A DNA stretch of 41,744 nucleotides from a virus. Location of the stretch: IMG/VR virus record IMGVR_UViG_3300037062_000005, positions 1 to 41,744 of that record; one strand, given 5' to 3'. Of this stretch, positions 23,912 through 31,775 are shown in pieces (within the stretch, counting starts at the first letter, position 1; the number at the start of each line of letters is the position of its first letter). Below the pieces are notes generated by a model. That model saw only the letters and a program-made list of their open reading frames with translations. It was not told where the DNA came from and searched no databases. The position numbers and the translations under genes were made by a program.

Positions 23912-25216
23912 ATGAGTAGGTTTCGCCTTATTTCTAAATCTGGTGATGGAATTGGCATAGCCAACCGCATCAAGCAAGAAGGCCATGACATAGACTTCTA
24001 TCTTGAAGATGAACATGGTCCAAATCTCTACAAAGGTATCTTACCAAGAGTAACGAATTGGCAACGCAATATTAACAAAGATATGATATTGATTTATGAT
24101 ATGGTTGGTTTTGGTAAAGAAGCTGATACTCTTAAGAAAGAAGGCTATAAAGTATTTGGTGCTAGCGATATTGCTGATAAGCTAGAACTCGACCGCGCGT
24201 TCGGTCTGGATATAGCAGGCGAATATGGTATTGAAGTTCCTTATTCGGAGGACTTTCAAGACTATGAAAAAGCTAAAAAGTTTCTCGAAGAACAAGACGA
24301 AGATGACGACACAGGCTGGTGCTTTAAACCAGAACATAATAAAGAAGGTATACACACGTTTGTGTCTACCAGTACTGCTCAGATGCTTTCTATGCTTGAC
24401 TACTGGGCTACCAAATGGACCGACGGAGTTGATTTTATACTGCAAAAAGTCCAGGAAGGTATTGAGGTTTCAAGCGAAGCGTGGTTTGTAAACGGAGAAT
24501 ATATACCCAATAGCTATAATAACACTTGGGAACAGAAGAAGTTTCTCGTAGGTTCTCTTGGACCAAACACAGGCTGTATGTCATCTACTGTAAAATTCAA
24601 TGCTTGTCCAACGCTCTACAATGAAACATTCAAGAAACTAGAACCTTGGATTAAGTTAAAGAAATATACCGGACCGCTAGATATTAACTGTATTATTGGT
24701 TATGATGGAACACCCTACATGCTTGAATGGACGGCACGTATGGGCTATTCCGCTATATACGCTTTCTGCGTATTACTTAATATGCCAATCAGCGAATTTA
24801 TTGAAACTATTGCTAGTGGTAATATACCTAATATTGAACCATCTGATGAATGGTCAGGTGCATTAAGATTAACAATGCCTCCTTATCCGCATTGCGAAGA
24901 AGCACCCGAACGAGAAGGGATACCAATAGGAGAGATAGAAGAATTCGACCATTACTGGCCTTTAGATGTAATGAAAGTTGACGATAAATTGTTTTGTTCT
25001 GGCTTTGATGGTATAATATTAGAAGTAACTGATAAGCATCCTAACCTATCCGTGCTATGGGATTATATATATGACTTCGCAAGAATAATTGAGATACCAG
25101 ATTGCCAATATAGGGTTGATGCTTATGAAGATGTATCTGAACGAATAAACGCACTAGTTTCTATGGGAATATGTGATGCAACTAAACCCGATACCGACGA
25201 AGAGCTTATTGAATAG
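23912..25216 (+). CDS. PurD-like ATP-grasp ligase (434 aa)
   Basis: N-terminal Rossmann-like domain (KSGDGIGIANRIKQEGHDID), then ATP-grasp features: GASDIADKLELDRAFGLDI, WCFKPEHNKEG (lysine and adenine region), GVDFILQKVQEGIEVSSEAW, and TGPLDINCIIGYDGTPYMLE followed by ARMGY, which is the PurD/carboxylate-amine ligase signature for Mg-ATP. It would join a carboxylate to an amine using ATP. It lies within the late operon, between the ejection protein and the tail fibre, so the product may modify a virion component or a nucleotide or peptide. The start overlaps a 16-codon mini-ORF beginning at 23869. Confidence 0.8.
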   Translation: MSRFRLISKSGDGIGIANRIKQEGHDIDFYLEDEHGPNLYKGILPRVTNWQRNINKDMILIYDMVGFGKEADTLKKEGYKVFGASDIADKLELDRAFGLDIAGEYGIEVPYSEDFQDYEKAKKFLEEQDEDDDTGWCFKPEHNKEGIHTFVSTSTAQMLSMLDYWATKWTDGVDFILQKVQEGIEVSSEAWFVNGEYIPNSYNNTWEQKKFLVGSLGPNTGCMSSTVKFNACPTLYNETFKKLEPWIKLKKYTGPLDINCIIGYDGTPYMLEWTARMGYSAIYAFCVLLNMPISEFIETIASGNIPNIEPSDEWSGALRLTMPPYPHCEEAPEREGIPIGEIEEFDHYWPLDVMKVDDKLFCSGFDGIILEVTDKHPNLSVLWDYIYDFARIIEIPDCQYRVDAYEDVSERINALVSMGICDATKPDTDEELIE

Positions 25217-27029
25217 CGATAGTCCAACATTTTCAGGAATGATATTGAGTGGCTTAACACCATCTCGCCTAGTCCAAACTGACGTAAGTAACGCGCTTGT
25301 ATCAACCGATTTAGTGAGTTGGGTTACTGGAACTTACAATCAGATTACTGTGACCGATGATACGGATGGAACAGTTACACTATCTACTCCACAGGATATA
25401 GCGACTACGAGCAGTCCGACGTTTACAGGATTGTTTTTAACGGGGTCTACTGTATCCTTTACTGCTGCGGGCAATATAACCGCTACACAAGCAGGGTCTG
25501 GATTATCCTTTTATACTAGCCCTACTCCGGTATCAGGGACTGTTTCTGGCCAGATGCTTTTTCATAGTGGAAATACTATAAATGCAGGAACCGGCCCAAT
25601 TGTAATCCAAAGTGGGTCAGTTTTAGGAGCGTCTGGGGGGCCATACACCAGTGGTGCTGTGCAAATAGAAAGTGGCAGCGTGTTAGCAGGGATTACGGGT
25701 GGCAGCGGACAATTTATTTTACGTACAGGAACTGGGAGGGGAGTGGGAAGTCAGTCGGGAAATATGACCCTTACTGTTGGTTCCGCCTTAGATGGAGCTA
25801 CACAGGGGAACATAACTCTTTCAAGCGGTACAGGCAACATTATTCTTAATTCTCTCACTGGCCTCCTCAAAGGCACGTCCGGCGTGGTATCTGCTATAAC
25901 AGATAATTCAGCAACGTGGAACGCAGCACAGGCAGGTCACGCTAATCTTACCTCTCTATCTGGTATGGCGACAACTGTTGGTTTAGTCAAACAGACCTCG
26001 GCGAATACGTTTGGGATAGACGCAACATCATATTTACCTATCACTGGTGGAACATTAACAGGCAATCTTCTGTTCACCGATGCTACTTATGATATTGGTG
26101 CAACTGGTGCGACGAGACCAAGAGATTTGTTCCTTTCGAGAAATGCCACGATAGGTGGACTTACTGCCACACGAATACCGTTTGCTGGAGTTGGTGGACT
26201 ATTATCAGATGTCTCCACTTTAAACTGGGTCAGCCCTACATTATTTACTCCACAGATTCAGACCACAGGGCCGGTAGCGTTTGGAACAGCAATATCTTCT
26301 GTAATAGGAGCTAACTGTTCCATTACGACCACTTCGGCTGATACTTGGGGTGGCCAATTTGTTGTGTCGAGCAGTGGAAATAACCCCGTCGGTCTTATAG
26401 GTTCAGCGACAAGCACGAAGAACGCTTTCGGTGCTACAAATATATTAGGTCTAACTTTTGGAGCAAGTTGGACTCCTACAACCTTAACTGGCAATAGAAG
26501 TATGGTTGCTCAGGTAGGTGCGATTACTGGTGCAGCTGTTACGAGTCCTGCTGGCTCTACGAACACAATGACTTTAAGTGCCGCCTCTGGATACCGGACA
26601 TCATTTTCTTTCACACAAGGAGGTAGTGGCGTCCTCACTATATCCGACCTTAGGCATTTTGAAGTTCGTTCAATATCAACATCAGGAAGTCCAACTATTC
26701 CTGTTCAACATGGATTTTACTGCCCATCACTAACAGCGGCTACGGAAAACTGGGGTCTCGGTATAAATACGGCAAATAATTATATCAATGGTTCGTTAAG
26801 AATAGGCTCAGCAGTTGCCCCCACCGTTGCCCTTGATGTTACAGGACAAATAACGGCCAATAATGTAGTGACTGGAACGTACTTCCAAACAAGTACCGCA
26901 GCAACAGCAAACAGTACAGGAACCGTTGCTATCGTGGCGAAAGATGCAAACTTGCTTACAGCCAATGCTGGTTGGATGCCTATTAAAAAATCAGACGGAA
27001 CAACAGTTTATATACCTTATTGGGATTAG
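25176..27029 (+). CDS. Tail fibre / receptor-binding protein (617 aa)
   Basis: Gly/Ser/Thr-rich fibre with the repeated SSPTF(S/T)G-type strand (NSDSPTFSGMILSGLTPSRL and TTSSPTFTGLFLTGSTVSF) that is common in trimeric beta fibres, and a C-terminal end GWMPIKKSDGTTVYIPYWD seen in many metagenomic phage fibres. It likely binds the host surface. The start is uncertain: ATG 25176 lies 41 bases inside the ATP-grasp gene and has only a weak GGGA site. Confidence 0.75.
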   Translation: MQLNPIPTKSLLNSDSPTFSGMILSGLTPSRLVQTDVSNALVSTDLVSWVTGTYNQITVTDDTDGTVTLSTPQDIATTSSPTFTGLFLTGSTVSFTAAGNITATQAGSGLSFYTSPTPVSGTVSGQMLFHSGNTINAGTGPIVIQSGSVLGASGGPYTSGAVQIESGSVLAGITGGSGQFILRTGTGRGVGSQSGNMTLTVGSALDGATQGNITLSSGTGNIILNSLTGLLKGTSGVVSAITDNSATWNAAQAGHANLTSLSGMATTVGLVKQTSANTFGIDATSYLPITGGTLTGNLLFTDATYDIGATGATRPRDLFLSRNATIGGLTATRIPFAGVGGLLSDVSTLNWVSPTLFTPQIQTTGPVAFGTAISSVIGANCSITTTSADTWGGQFVVSSSGNNPVGLIGSATSTKNAFGATNILGLTFGASWTPTTLTGNRSMVAQVGAITGAAVTSPAGSTNTMTLSAASGYRTSFSFTQGGSGVLTISDLRHFEVRSISTSGSPTIPVQHGFYCPSLTAATENWGLGINTANNYINGSLRIGSAVAPTVALDVTGQITANNVVTGTYFQTSTAATANSTGTVAIVAKDANLLTANAGWMPIKKSDGTTVYIPYWD

Positions 27030-27038
27030 GAGTGATAT

Positions 27039-27209
27039 ATGGAAAACAGTATAGAGACAAAAACTAGCGAAGAACTTGGTCTATTATTACAGCAACAGTA
27101 CGAACAACTCTTTGCAACACAGCAGAACATCAAAATTCTATCACAAGAACTAGGCAAACGCCTTGAACAGCACAAAAAATTAGAAAAGGATACAACTGAT
27201 GGCGCATAG
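27039..27209 (+). CDS. Small coiled-coil protein next to the holin-like gene (56 aa)
   Basis: ATG after AGGAG. Gln/Glu/Leu/Lys-rich single coiled coil (LLLQQQYEQLFATQQNIKIL), overlapping the next gene by 11 bases. This type of short coiled-coil protein is often seen beside lysis genes. Function unknown. Confidence 0.65.
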   Translation: MENSIETKTSEELGLLLQQQYEQLFATQQNIKILSQELGKRLEQHKKLEKDTTDGA

Positions 27210-27411
27210 CGACGATGTTTGTCAATTCCATTCGGGAATAGAAACGGATATATCTACGATTAAGGAATCTATAAAAACGATTGAATTGAAGATTGACCGT
27301 CCACCAGTGTGGCTATCCTTTGTGTTCTCAGGTATGTCTTTCGTGCTGGGTGCTGCTTTTACGTGGATAATACATCTTCACAAAATTACAAGCGCGATGG
27401 CATCTAACTGA
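27199..27411 (+). CDS. Holin-like protein, XhlA type (70 aa)
   Basis: N-terminal helix with heptads (IETDISTIKESIKTIELKID), then a single membrane segment (WLSFVFSGMSFVLGAAFTWI) and a short tail. This matches hemolysin XhlA-like phage proteins, which act with holins or as holins in host lysis. No endolysin is recognisable next to it. It ends the rightward block; its stop overlaps that of the converging minus gene by 8 bases. Confidence 0.65.
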   Translation: MAHSDDVCQFHSGIETDISTIKESIKTIELKIDRPPVWLSFVFSGMSFVLGAAFTWIIHLHKITSAMASN

Positions 27412-27754
27412 AATCAGCTAACGTGATTTGTTCTATGCGGGCTTCCCACTTCTTGGCCTTACCGCCTCGTTTTTTGAGAAGCTGACGCCAGCCCCACAAC
27501 TCTACGAAACCACCACAACGCAACCATTTGCGAGCATAATCACTTGCAAGTATTTTATCTTTATGCTCATTGAATCCTGATGGTCCAGTACATTGAATAG
27601 CGATTATACCTTGTGGTGCTAAACACACCGCATCCGCAAACCCAAACAAGTCCTGCCTAACATGCGCAAACGGATTCCACACCTCTGTCTTCCAGAAATC
27701 ACGTCCCATCTCCTTGCACTTTTGCTTAGTCATTGATAGATACGAGATACTCAT
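27404..27754 (-). CDS. PD-(D/E)XK-type nuclease / resolvase-like protein (116 aa)
   Basis: The pattern VRQDLFGFADAVCLAPQG then IIAIQCTGPSGFNEHKDKI fits a compact restriction-fold nuclease: Asp in FGFAD, the strand with IQCT in place of E-x-K, and a downstream helix. Similar small proteins in phages are called Holliday junction resolvases or VRR-like nucleases. A ribosome site GGAGGG precedes the ATG at 27754. It probably resolves replication or recombination branches before packaging. The Q-C-T replacement makes the catalytic assignment tentative. Confidence 0.65.
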   Translation of the reverse strand: MSISYLSMTKQKCKEMGRDFWKTEVWNPFAHVRQDLFGFADAVCLAPQGIIAIQCTGPSGFNEHKDKILASDYARKWLRCGGFVELWGWRQLLKKRGGKAKKWEARIEQITLADFS

Positions 27755-28167
27755 TTTCCCTCCTTGATTGAGGCAAGGGCGGCTTCAATGTCCTGATTTA
27801 AAACCGAGTACTGAAAATCACCAGAATAATTAAAGCCAATATATCCGACAGTTTTGTTTAGTAATTTCGCCAGCTTTTCAATCGTCGCCTGCTGTGAGGC
27901 AATCTGCCCATCTTGGCTGTTTATTTTTACAAGCTGCTGGCTGTTAATCTCTGCTATTTCCTTGATTTTATTTCTCATAGTGACTATTGAGGCGTTTAAT
28001 TTCTCAATCTGTCTACCCTTTTCTTCCATTTCCTGCTGTATAGAGGCGAGAAGAGTTCTGGCTTTTATTATATCTTCTCGAAAAGGAGGACAAGTGCTTT
28101 TTGTGCCATCTTCTTCGATGTATTTACTGTCTTGTAATAGCTCAATCACTTCGTCAATCTTGCTCAT
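27751..28167 (-). CDS. Coiled-coil protein (138 aa)
   Basis: ATG 28167 follows GGAGGATATA and shares a base with the upstream stop. Residues about 40-115 form a long coiled coil (QQEMEEKGRQIEKLNASI, then QDGQIASQQATIEKLAKLL). The C-terminus is short and beta-like. Part of the replication gene run, between the replisome-organiser-like and nuclease genes. No family recognised. Confidence 0.7.
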   Translation of the reverse strand: MSKIDEVIELLQDSKYIEEDGTKSTCPPFREDIIKARTLLASIQQEMEEKGRQIEKLNASIVTMRNKIKEIAEINSQQLVKINSQDGQIASQQATIEKLAKLLNKTVGYIGFNYSGDFQYSVLNQDIEAALASIKEGK

Positions 28168-28586
28168 TATATCCTCCAATCGTGTTCAGCTGCGATTTTC
28201 CGCCTTTGTTCAGGAGTGGCAATTTCGATTGCGGGGGCTACATTTGCCCTAGTTTCGGGACTTTTTGAATCCTGGGGCGTTGTAGTGCGTTTAATGGCGT
28301 TTTGTGCGGAGTCATAATCGGGAAATTCTCTTTCCCAACTGCTTTGATTAAGCCACGTCTGGAAGTTCTGCCAAGGAGGAACGAATCGGTTGGTGTTTCT
28401 AAGCCAAGAATACACCTTCTTCTGGTAGTCTATTTTGCTGCATAGTATTGGTATTATATCTTTCCAGTTTTTGTGGTGGTGTCTAAAGTTCTCAAACTCA
28501 ACACCACACCCCCTTTTAGAGCCTGGATATGACTTTCGAGCTAAGTCGAATATGCTTTCAAGCGTATCTCTGGTTAGTTCTTCCAT
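28167..28586 (-). CDS. Replisome-organiser / primosomal protein-like (139 aa)
   Basis: The sequence IFDLARKSYPGSKRGCGVEF, then ENFRHHHKNWKDIIP and FVPPWQNFQTWLNQSSWE, matches the C-terminal region of phage replication initiation proteins and helicase-loader helpers, where WxNFQTWxNQxxWE is typical. The N-terminal DNA-binding domain of those proteins is missing, so this is a short version. The start codon sits 7 bases after a perfect 9-bp hairpin without a clear free ribosome site. Likely role: initiating replication with host helicase. Inferred. Confidence 0.65.
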   Translation of the reverse strand: MEELTRDTLESIFDLARKSYPGSKRGCGVEFENFRHHHKNWKDIIPILCSKIDYQKKVYSWLRNTNRFVPPWQNFQTWLNQSSWEREFPDYDSAQNAIKRTTTPQDSKSPETRANVAPAIEIATPEQRRKIAAEHDWRI

Positions 28587-28593
28587 AAAATAT

Positions 28594-28623
28594 GGGCGGT
28601 GGCCATCGCTTTAACCACCGCCC
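28594..28623 (-). terminator. Perfect 9-bp intercistronic hairpin
   Basis: GGGCGGTGG (28594-28602) pairs with CCACCGCCC (28615-28623) between the OB-fold gene and the replication gene, followed on the minus strand by ATATTTT and then ATG. It may attenuate transcription, protect the upstream mRNA 3' end, or limit translation of the next gene, whose start is 7 bases away. Confidence 0.6.
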
Positions 28624-28640
28624 TCCGTGAGAGTGATGAA

Positions 28641-29237
28641 CTATCCGTTAGAACTAGCATCCTTCTTAGAATACGGGTTAATTCCTGTTATTACGAAATC
28701 TGCTATTTGTAACGCCCAATCGTATACAGCTTCTCGTTCGTCATCTGTCTTAAATGATAGATTGAGTTTGTTAACATCTATACAGTAACTAAATGCTACT
28801 CCACGTTCTCTACGCATATCGCTTAGCGGTATCTGGCTTGCTGTTTTTTGTATTGGCGAGACTTGAATGATTTGTGCATGTTCATCGAACATCGGCTCTG
28901 TCTTACTGACAACTTGTGTTTTTGGCGGAGTACGTTCAGCGAATTTACACTTTTCAAGAGTAAACTGCGGAACGCCTTTTTTCATATAACTACCCAATGT
29001 GCCACCTTTTACTCCAACTGGGTCTCCAGACCGTAATTCAAACTGCGTATCACAACTAACCTCTACCATAATCTCGCCGGTGTCGTCTTTAAGAACTATC
29101 TTTTGTGCGTGAAAGTCCCAAGCCTGCTCACCTTTACCACCTACTACATGCCTTACCAGTCCTGCCCACTTTACATAACCTTCTACCGCAAGACCTATTT
29201 GGCCTATTGGTAGAGTTATCGCTTGTACAATCTTCAT
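28641..29237 (-). CDS. OB-fold single-strand DNA-binding-like protein (198 aa)
   Basis: Residues about 10-105 look like one OB fold: LAVEGYVKWAGLVRHV, KIVLKDDTGEIMVEVSCDT, RSGDPVGVKGGTLG and PQFTLEKCKF, with alternating strands and the DDTG turn typical of nucleic-acid OB domains. The C-terminal part is helical (DDEREAVYDWALQIADFVI). It begins directly after the stop of the 57-aa gene. Coating ssDNA during replication is the likely role, from fold and context. Confidence 0.65.
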   Translation of the reverse strand: MKIVQAITLPIGQIGLAVEGYVKWAGLVRHVVGGKGEQAWDFHAQKIVLKDDTGEIMVEVSCDTQFELRSGDPVGVKGGTLGSYMKKGVPQFTLEKCKFAERTPPKTQVVSKTEPMFDEHAQIIQVSPIQKTASQIPLSDMRRERGVAFSYCIDVNKLNLSFKTDDEREAVYDWALQIADFVITGINPYSKKDASSNG

Positions 29238-29411
29238 CTATTCAATCCTTTCATCGTTATTATATCCATCGTTAATTGCGCTTTCTAGTTCTTTACGCGC
29301 ACGTTCTATTCTCTTTAATCGCTTATGAACCCACTTGTTAAAGAAATCTTGTTCATCACCACGGAGTTTCCGTATTTCTAAACTTATCTGGTCGCTCGAC
29401 TCGAAATCCAT
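29238..29411 (-). CDS. Small charged helical protein (57 aa)
   Basis: ATG at 29411 after AAGGAGGCAAGGTG. Helical and charged (LEIRKLRGDEQDFFNKWVH, then KRLKRIERARKELESAI). Its stop is directly followed by the start of the OB-fold gene, so the two are coupled and may work together in replication. No family recognised. Confidence 0.7.
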   Translation of the reverse strand: MDFESSDQISLEIRKLRGDEQDFFNKWVHKRLKRIERARKELESAINDGYNNDERIE

Positions 29412-29447
29412 CACCTTGCCTCCTTGACATAAACCTATTTATCCTAT

Positions 29448-29654
29448 CTAACAAAACCAACCTGAAAGAAGACCCTTTACGAAACCACCTAAGCCTCCTA
29501 CGTTCGTATTTTTCTTTGGCTGCAAACATTTTGGCATCCGGTCGAACGGGCTTGTCAGGTGTATATCGTTGCATCTTTCGTCTTCTTCTTGGCGTAATTG
29601 CCTTTGCAAATCATCACGGTCATCTTGTTCTCTAATCCATTCAGGAGTATTCAT
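29448..29654 (-). CDS. Small hypothetical protein (68 aa)
   Basis: The start overlaps the stop of the upstream dockerin gene (ATGA). N-terminal half charged and helical (EWIREQDDRDDLQRQLRQE), C-terminal half short and hydrophobic (GGLGGFVKGLLSGWF). I prefer this frame to a 72-codon ORF overlapping it on the same strand because of the coupling. Confidence 0.5.
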   Translation of the reverse strand: MNTPEWIREQDDRDDLQRQLRQEEDERCNDIHLTSPFDRMPKCLQPKKNTNVGGLGGFVKGLLSGWFC

Positions 29655-30343
29655 ATGCCAACATCAATCCATCTTTCCGTAAGCTCCTGTAAATCCAAAA
29701 GATTTATGCTTCCATCGCAATTATAGTCCTGTTCATCATCAACAAGACCTGTCATCAACCACTTGTCAGCTAATGCTGCAAATTCGTGAAAATCATAATC
29801 TCTGAAAAATAAAGAACCATTGCAATTTATCGGAGAATCAAGCAGCACATTATAATAAAAGAATTTAACTGTTCCTCCATAACCACCCTGCCACATCCAA
29901 CTTTCCATTTCCTCAATAGTACAAACAGATTCTGTTAGTTGATTCCAAGTGCCGTTTATGGCGTTAATCTTGCCATCCACTTTATCGAAACCACTCTTAA
30001 AGAACGTGGCCAGCCCATTGCCGGATTTAACATTAAAGGCACAAGTTGTTCCTACTATCTTTAGTTCCATATGCAATCCAAGATAAGGTATAACCCTTCT
30101 CGTTTCGCAACAGTACATACTTATGTACACATTGACATCATCTCTGTATTCCCATTTCGTGCTTCGGTCATTAAAATCTAACACATATTCTCCGTTTATT
30201 GACTGCGCTGATATAACATGAGGATAAGAATCTACCGTGCAATTATTAGGAACTACATCTTGTATTAGCACCAACAAACTACTTTGCCCCAAAAGACTAG
30301 CTTGCACTCCCAATAACACCAAAATCACAATCACATTTCGCAT
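29651..30343 (-). CDS. Secreted dockerin-like protein (230 aa)
   Basis: The ATG at 30343 follows AGGTG. Signal peptide MRNVIVILVLLGVQASLLGQ, then a beta-rich domain of about 150 aa, and a C-terminal module FHEFAALADKWLMTGLVDD, then DYNCDGSINLLDLQELTERW. This paired helix and calcium-loop pattern (DxNxDGxxNxxDLxxLxxxW) is the dockerin-like repeat abundant in planctomycete extracellular proteins. In bacteria dockerins dock to cohesins; in a phage the protein could be secreted by the infected cell or bind host surface structures. Probably acquired from the host. It precedes the 68-aa gene by an ATGA overlap. Confidence 0.7.
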   Translation of the reverse strand: MRNVIVILVLLGVQASLLGQSSLLVLIQDVVPNNCTVDSYPHVISAQSINGEYVLDFNDRSTKWEYRDDVNVYISMYCCETRRVIPYLGLHMELKIVGTTCAFNVKSGNGLATFFKSGFDKVDGKINAINGTWNQLTESVCTIEEMESWMWQGGYGGTVKFFYYNVLLDSPINCNGSLFFRDYDFHEFAALADKWLMTGLVDDEQDYNCDGSINLLDLQELTERWIDVGI

Positions 30344-30562
30344 GTTCGTCACCTCTGATAATTAAATCCGAAGTTACTCTATACGATGCAGATTTATAAT
30401 GACAAAGAAGGGTGGCTCGTGGTCGATGGAGAAGGTTCGGTAACGCCACCCTTCGAGGAAGGTAAGGAATGTCCTGTGGGTCGTGTTTGCGAACGAAAGG
30501 AGAGGGATGATTCCCACAGGACGGGGCTTGTGATAGATTTTTATCATCGCTTGTTCGCATAC
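30344..30562 (-). promoter_or_regulatory. Structured 5' leader of the dockerin gene
   Basis: A gene-free stretch downstream of the promoter at 30595-30568 holds two perfect 10-bp inverted repeats, GAAGGGTGGC/GCCACCCTTC (30407-30416 and 30445-30454) and GTCCTGTGGG/CCCACAGGAC (30471-30480 and 30513-30522). A third arm, GTGGGTCGTGTTTGCGAAC (30476-30494), shares five bases with the second repeat and is nearly complementary to 30553-30569 over the promoter. The alternative pairings suggest an attenuator-like leader or an operator pair. ORFs here are not convincing. Confidence 0.5.
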
Positions 30563-30567
30563 GACCC

Positions 30568-30595
30568 ACTATATAGATTTATACTAACTTGTCAA
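30568..30595 (-). promoter_or_regulatory. Leftward sigma70 promoter of the dockerin gene
   Basis: TTGACA (30595-30590), 16-base spacer, TATAGT (30573-30568) on the minus strand; the -35 is a consensus match. The -10 overlaps one arm of the inverted repeat described in the leader. Confidence 0.65.
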
Positions 30596-30852
30596 TTGCC
30601 ATTTTCTTCTTCCCAACAACCGCTATCGAGATACATTGTTTTCCAAAACTCCCACCCTTCGGTGGTTTTTGCTTTGTTCACAAAATCTCCAAAGTTGTAT
30701 ATGTCAAGAGGCACGCCGTTCTCATAATACACCTTCATCTTCAGAAGGATTTTATCTTGAATCCTTTTACTTAACTTCGACCTACGAACCTGATTGTATA
30801 TCGCAAGCGTGTTAAACTTTGGGCGTTTTTTTCGTCCGTTTAATATAGGCAT
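30592..30852 (-). CDS. Small basic hypothetical protein (86 aa)
   Basis: ATG at 30852 within the 3' end of the preceding gene (41-base overlap). Basic N-terminus (NGRKKRPKFNTLAIYNQVRR), then an aromatic, acidic C-terminus (GWEFWKTMYLDSGCWEEENG). Possibly nucleic-acid binding by its N-terminal charge. No family recognised. Its 3' end overlaps the -35 box of the downstream promoter. Confidence 0.65.
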   Translation of the reverse strand: MPILNGRKKRPKFNTLAIYNQVRRSKLSKRIQDKILLKMKVYYENGVPLDIYNFGDFVNKAKTTEGWEFWKTMYLDSGCWEEENGN

Positions 30853-30982
30853 CTATTTCTCTTTTCAGTTTCCTTACCTTTGCTGTTCTAACTTTGGTTA
30901 ACGCACGTCTTTCCTCTATTTCGTTCTCATATGCTTTTAGCTCTCCCTCAGCTATTTGCAACTCAACAATAGTCTTTATCAT
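30812..30982 (-). CDS. Small coiled-coil protein (56 aa)
   Basis: ATG at 30982 after GAAAGGCGCAACG. A single charged helix (IVELQIAEGELKAYENEIEE, then RRALTKVRTAKVRKLKREI). It overlaps the following gene. The small size and coiled coil suggest an adaptor or regulator; not recognised. Confidence 0.6.
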   Translation of the reverse strand: MIKTIVELQIAEGELKAYENEIEERRALTKVRTAKVRKLKREIDAYIKRTKKTPKV

Positions 30983-30994
30983 CGTTGCGCCTTT

Positions 30995-31294
30995 CTAGGT
31001 AATAGCTTTTATGTTTTTCGCCGAGAACAACTTCACCATATCTTGCACTTTGTGTGCTGGTGCGTCTGTGGTGAACTTGCTGACTTGAATACCCAACTCT
31101 CCATCTCCGTTACGGTATATTCTCGGAGATACACCGCACTTTTTTCTTATGCGTGATATTTGGTTATGGGTTAACCCTAAATCTCTTTCTATGCACTTAT
31201 AACTTAAACCTGTGTGCAACTTCAATTCACACCGCTTCTCGATGTCATCTTTCGCTATCGCTAAATCCTGTGCCTTTACTATACCATTTGCCAT
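30995..31294 (-). CDS. Helix-turn-helix DNA-binding protein (99 aa)
   Basis: ATG at 31294 after TTGGAGGTTAAA. A helix-turn-helix is visible at about residues 26-52 (LSYKCIERDLGLTHNQISRI, then RKKCG), and the C-terminus is a small mixed domain (LGIQVSKFTTDAPAHKVQDM). Probably a phage transcription regulator. It is coupled to the zinc-finger gene just upstream, whose terminal codons encode this gene's ribosome binding site. Confidence 0.65.
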   Translation of the reverse strand: MANGIVKAQDLAIAKDDIEKRCELKLHTGLSYKCIERDLGLTHNQISRIRKKCGVSPRIYRNGDGELGIQVSKFTTDAPAHKVQDMVKLFSAKNIKAIT

Positions 31295-31295
31295 T

Positions 31296-31745
31296 TTAAC
31301 CTCCAAGAATGAGTATTCGTTTACCTGTTTCTCTTTCTATACGTAATATACAAGGTAATTCGTAATATGGGAGTGGTGTTTCGGTAATCTGTGTTGTTGT
31401 TGATATTCGCTTGTGATAGAAATTTTTAGTGGTGGTGGGCAAGTCCACGTTTTTGTGGGTTACCCCTAACTTGATTTTATGTCCAGGATGGCTATTTTGC
31501 ACGTGACAGTAAGTACCAGAGTAACCCCTAACTATATTGTCATTGCATATAAGACACACGCAATGACGCTCTTTTGTGGTATTTTGCCCTCTAAATTCTG
31601 GTGGTTTCGGATAATCCACATAATCGTGGCTTACGCCAAGTTCGTGCTTAGCTCGGTGAACTTTATCAAGGTGCTTATATCCTTCGCTTGACGAAAAGTG
31701 CTTATGTGGGTTACATAGTAAACACCTGAACGTTTTTGTTGCCAT
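31296..31745 (-). CDS. Two-zinc-finger protein (149 aa)
   Basis: Two similar units: FRCLLCNPHKHFSSSEGYKH followed by LDKVH, and HCVCLICNDNIVRGYSGTYC followed by HVQNSH, each C-x2-C plus His ligands, followed each time by a (H)ELGVSH/KLGVTH strand. A tandem zinc-finger DNA- or RNA-binding role is likely. It ends in Leu-Gly-Gly, but those codons coincide with the GGAGG ribosome site of the next gene, so a ubiquitin-like tail should not be read into it. Confidence 0.7.
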   Translation of the reverse strand: MATKTFRCLLCNPHKHFSSSEGYKHLDKVHRAKHELGVSHDYVDYPKPPEFRGQNTTKERHCVCLICNDNIVRGYSGTYCHVQNSHPGHKIKLGVTHKNVDLPTTTKNFYHKRISTTTQITETPLPYYELPCILRIERETGKRILILGG

Positions 31746-31775
31746 CTATCTATCCTTTCAAAAGTATAATTACAG

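Noticed and set aside
29356-29574. 72-codon minus-strand ORF, Arg/Lys-rich
   Set aside because: It overlaps the better-coupled 68-aa gene and the ribosome site and start of the 57-aa gene; its tail reads through intergenic sequence.
30297-30569. 90-codon minus-strand ORF upstream of the dockerin gene
   Set aside because: It runs through the inverted repeats of the leader, has low-complexity composition and overlaps the signal peptide in another frame.
31296-31310. C-terminal Leu-Gly-Gly of the zinc-finger protein as a ubiquitin-like tail
   Set aside because: The GGA GGT codons are the Shine-Dalgarno sequence of the next gene (start 31294), which explains the residues.
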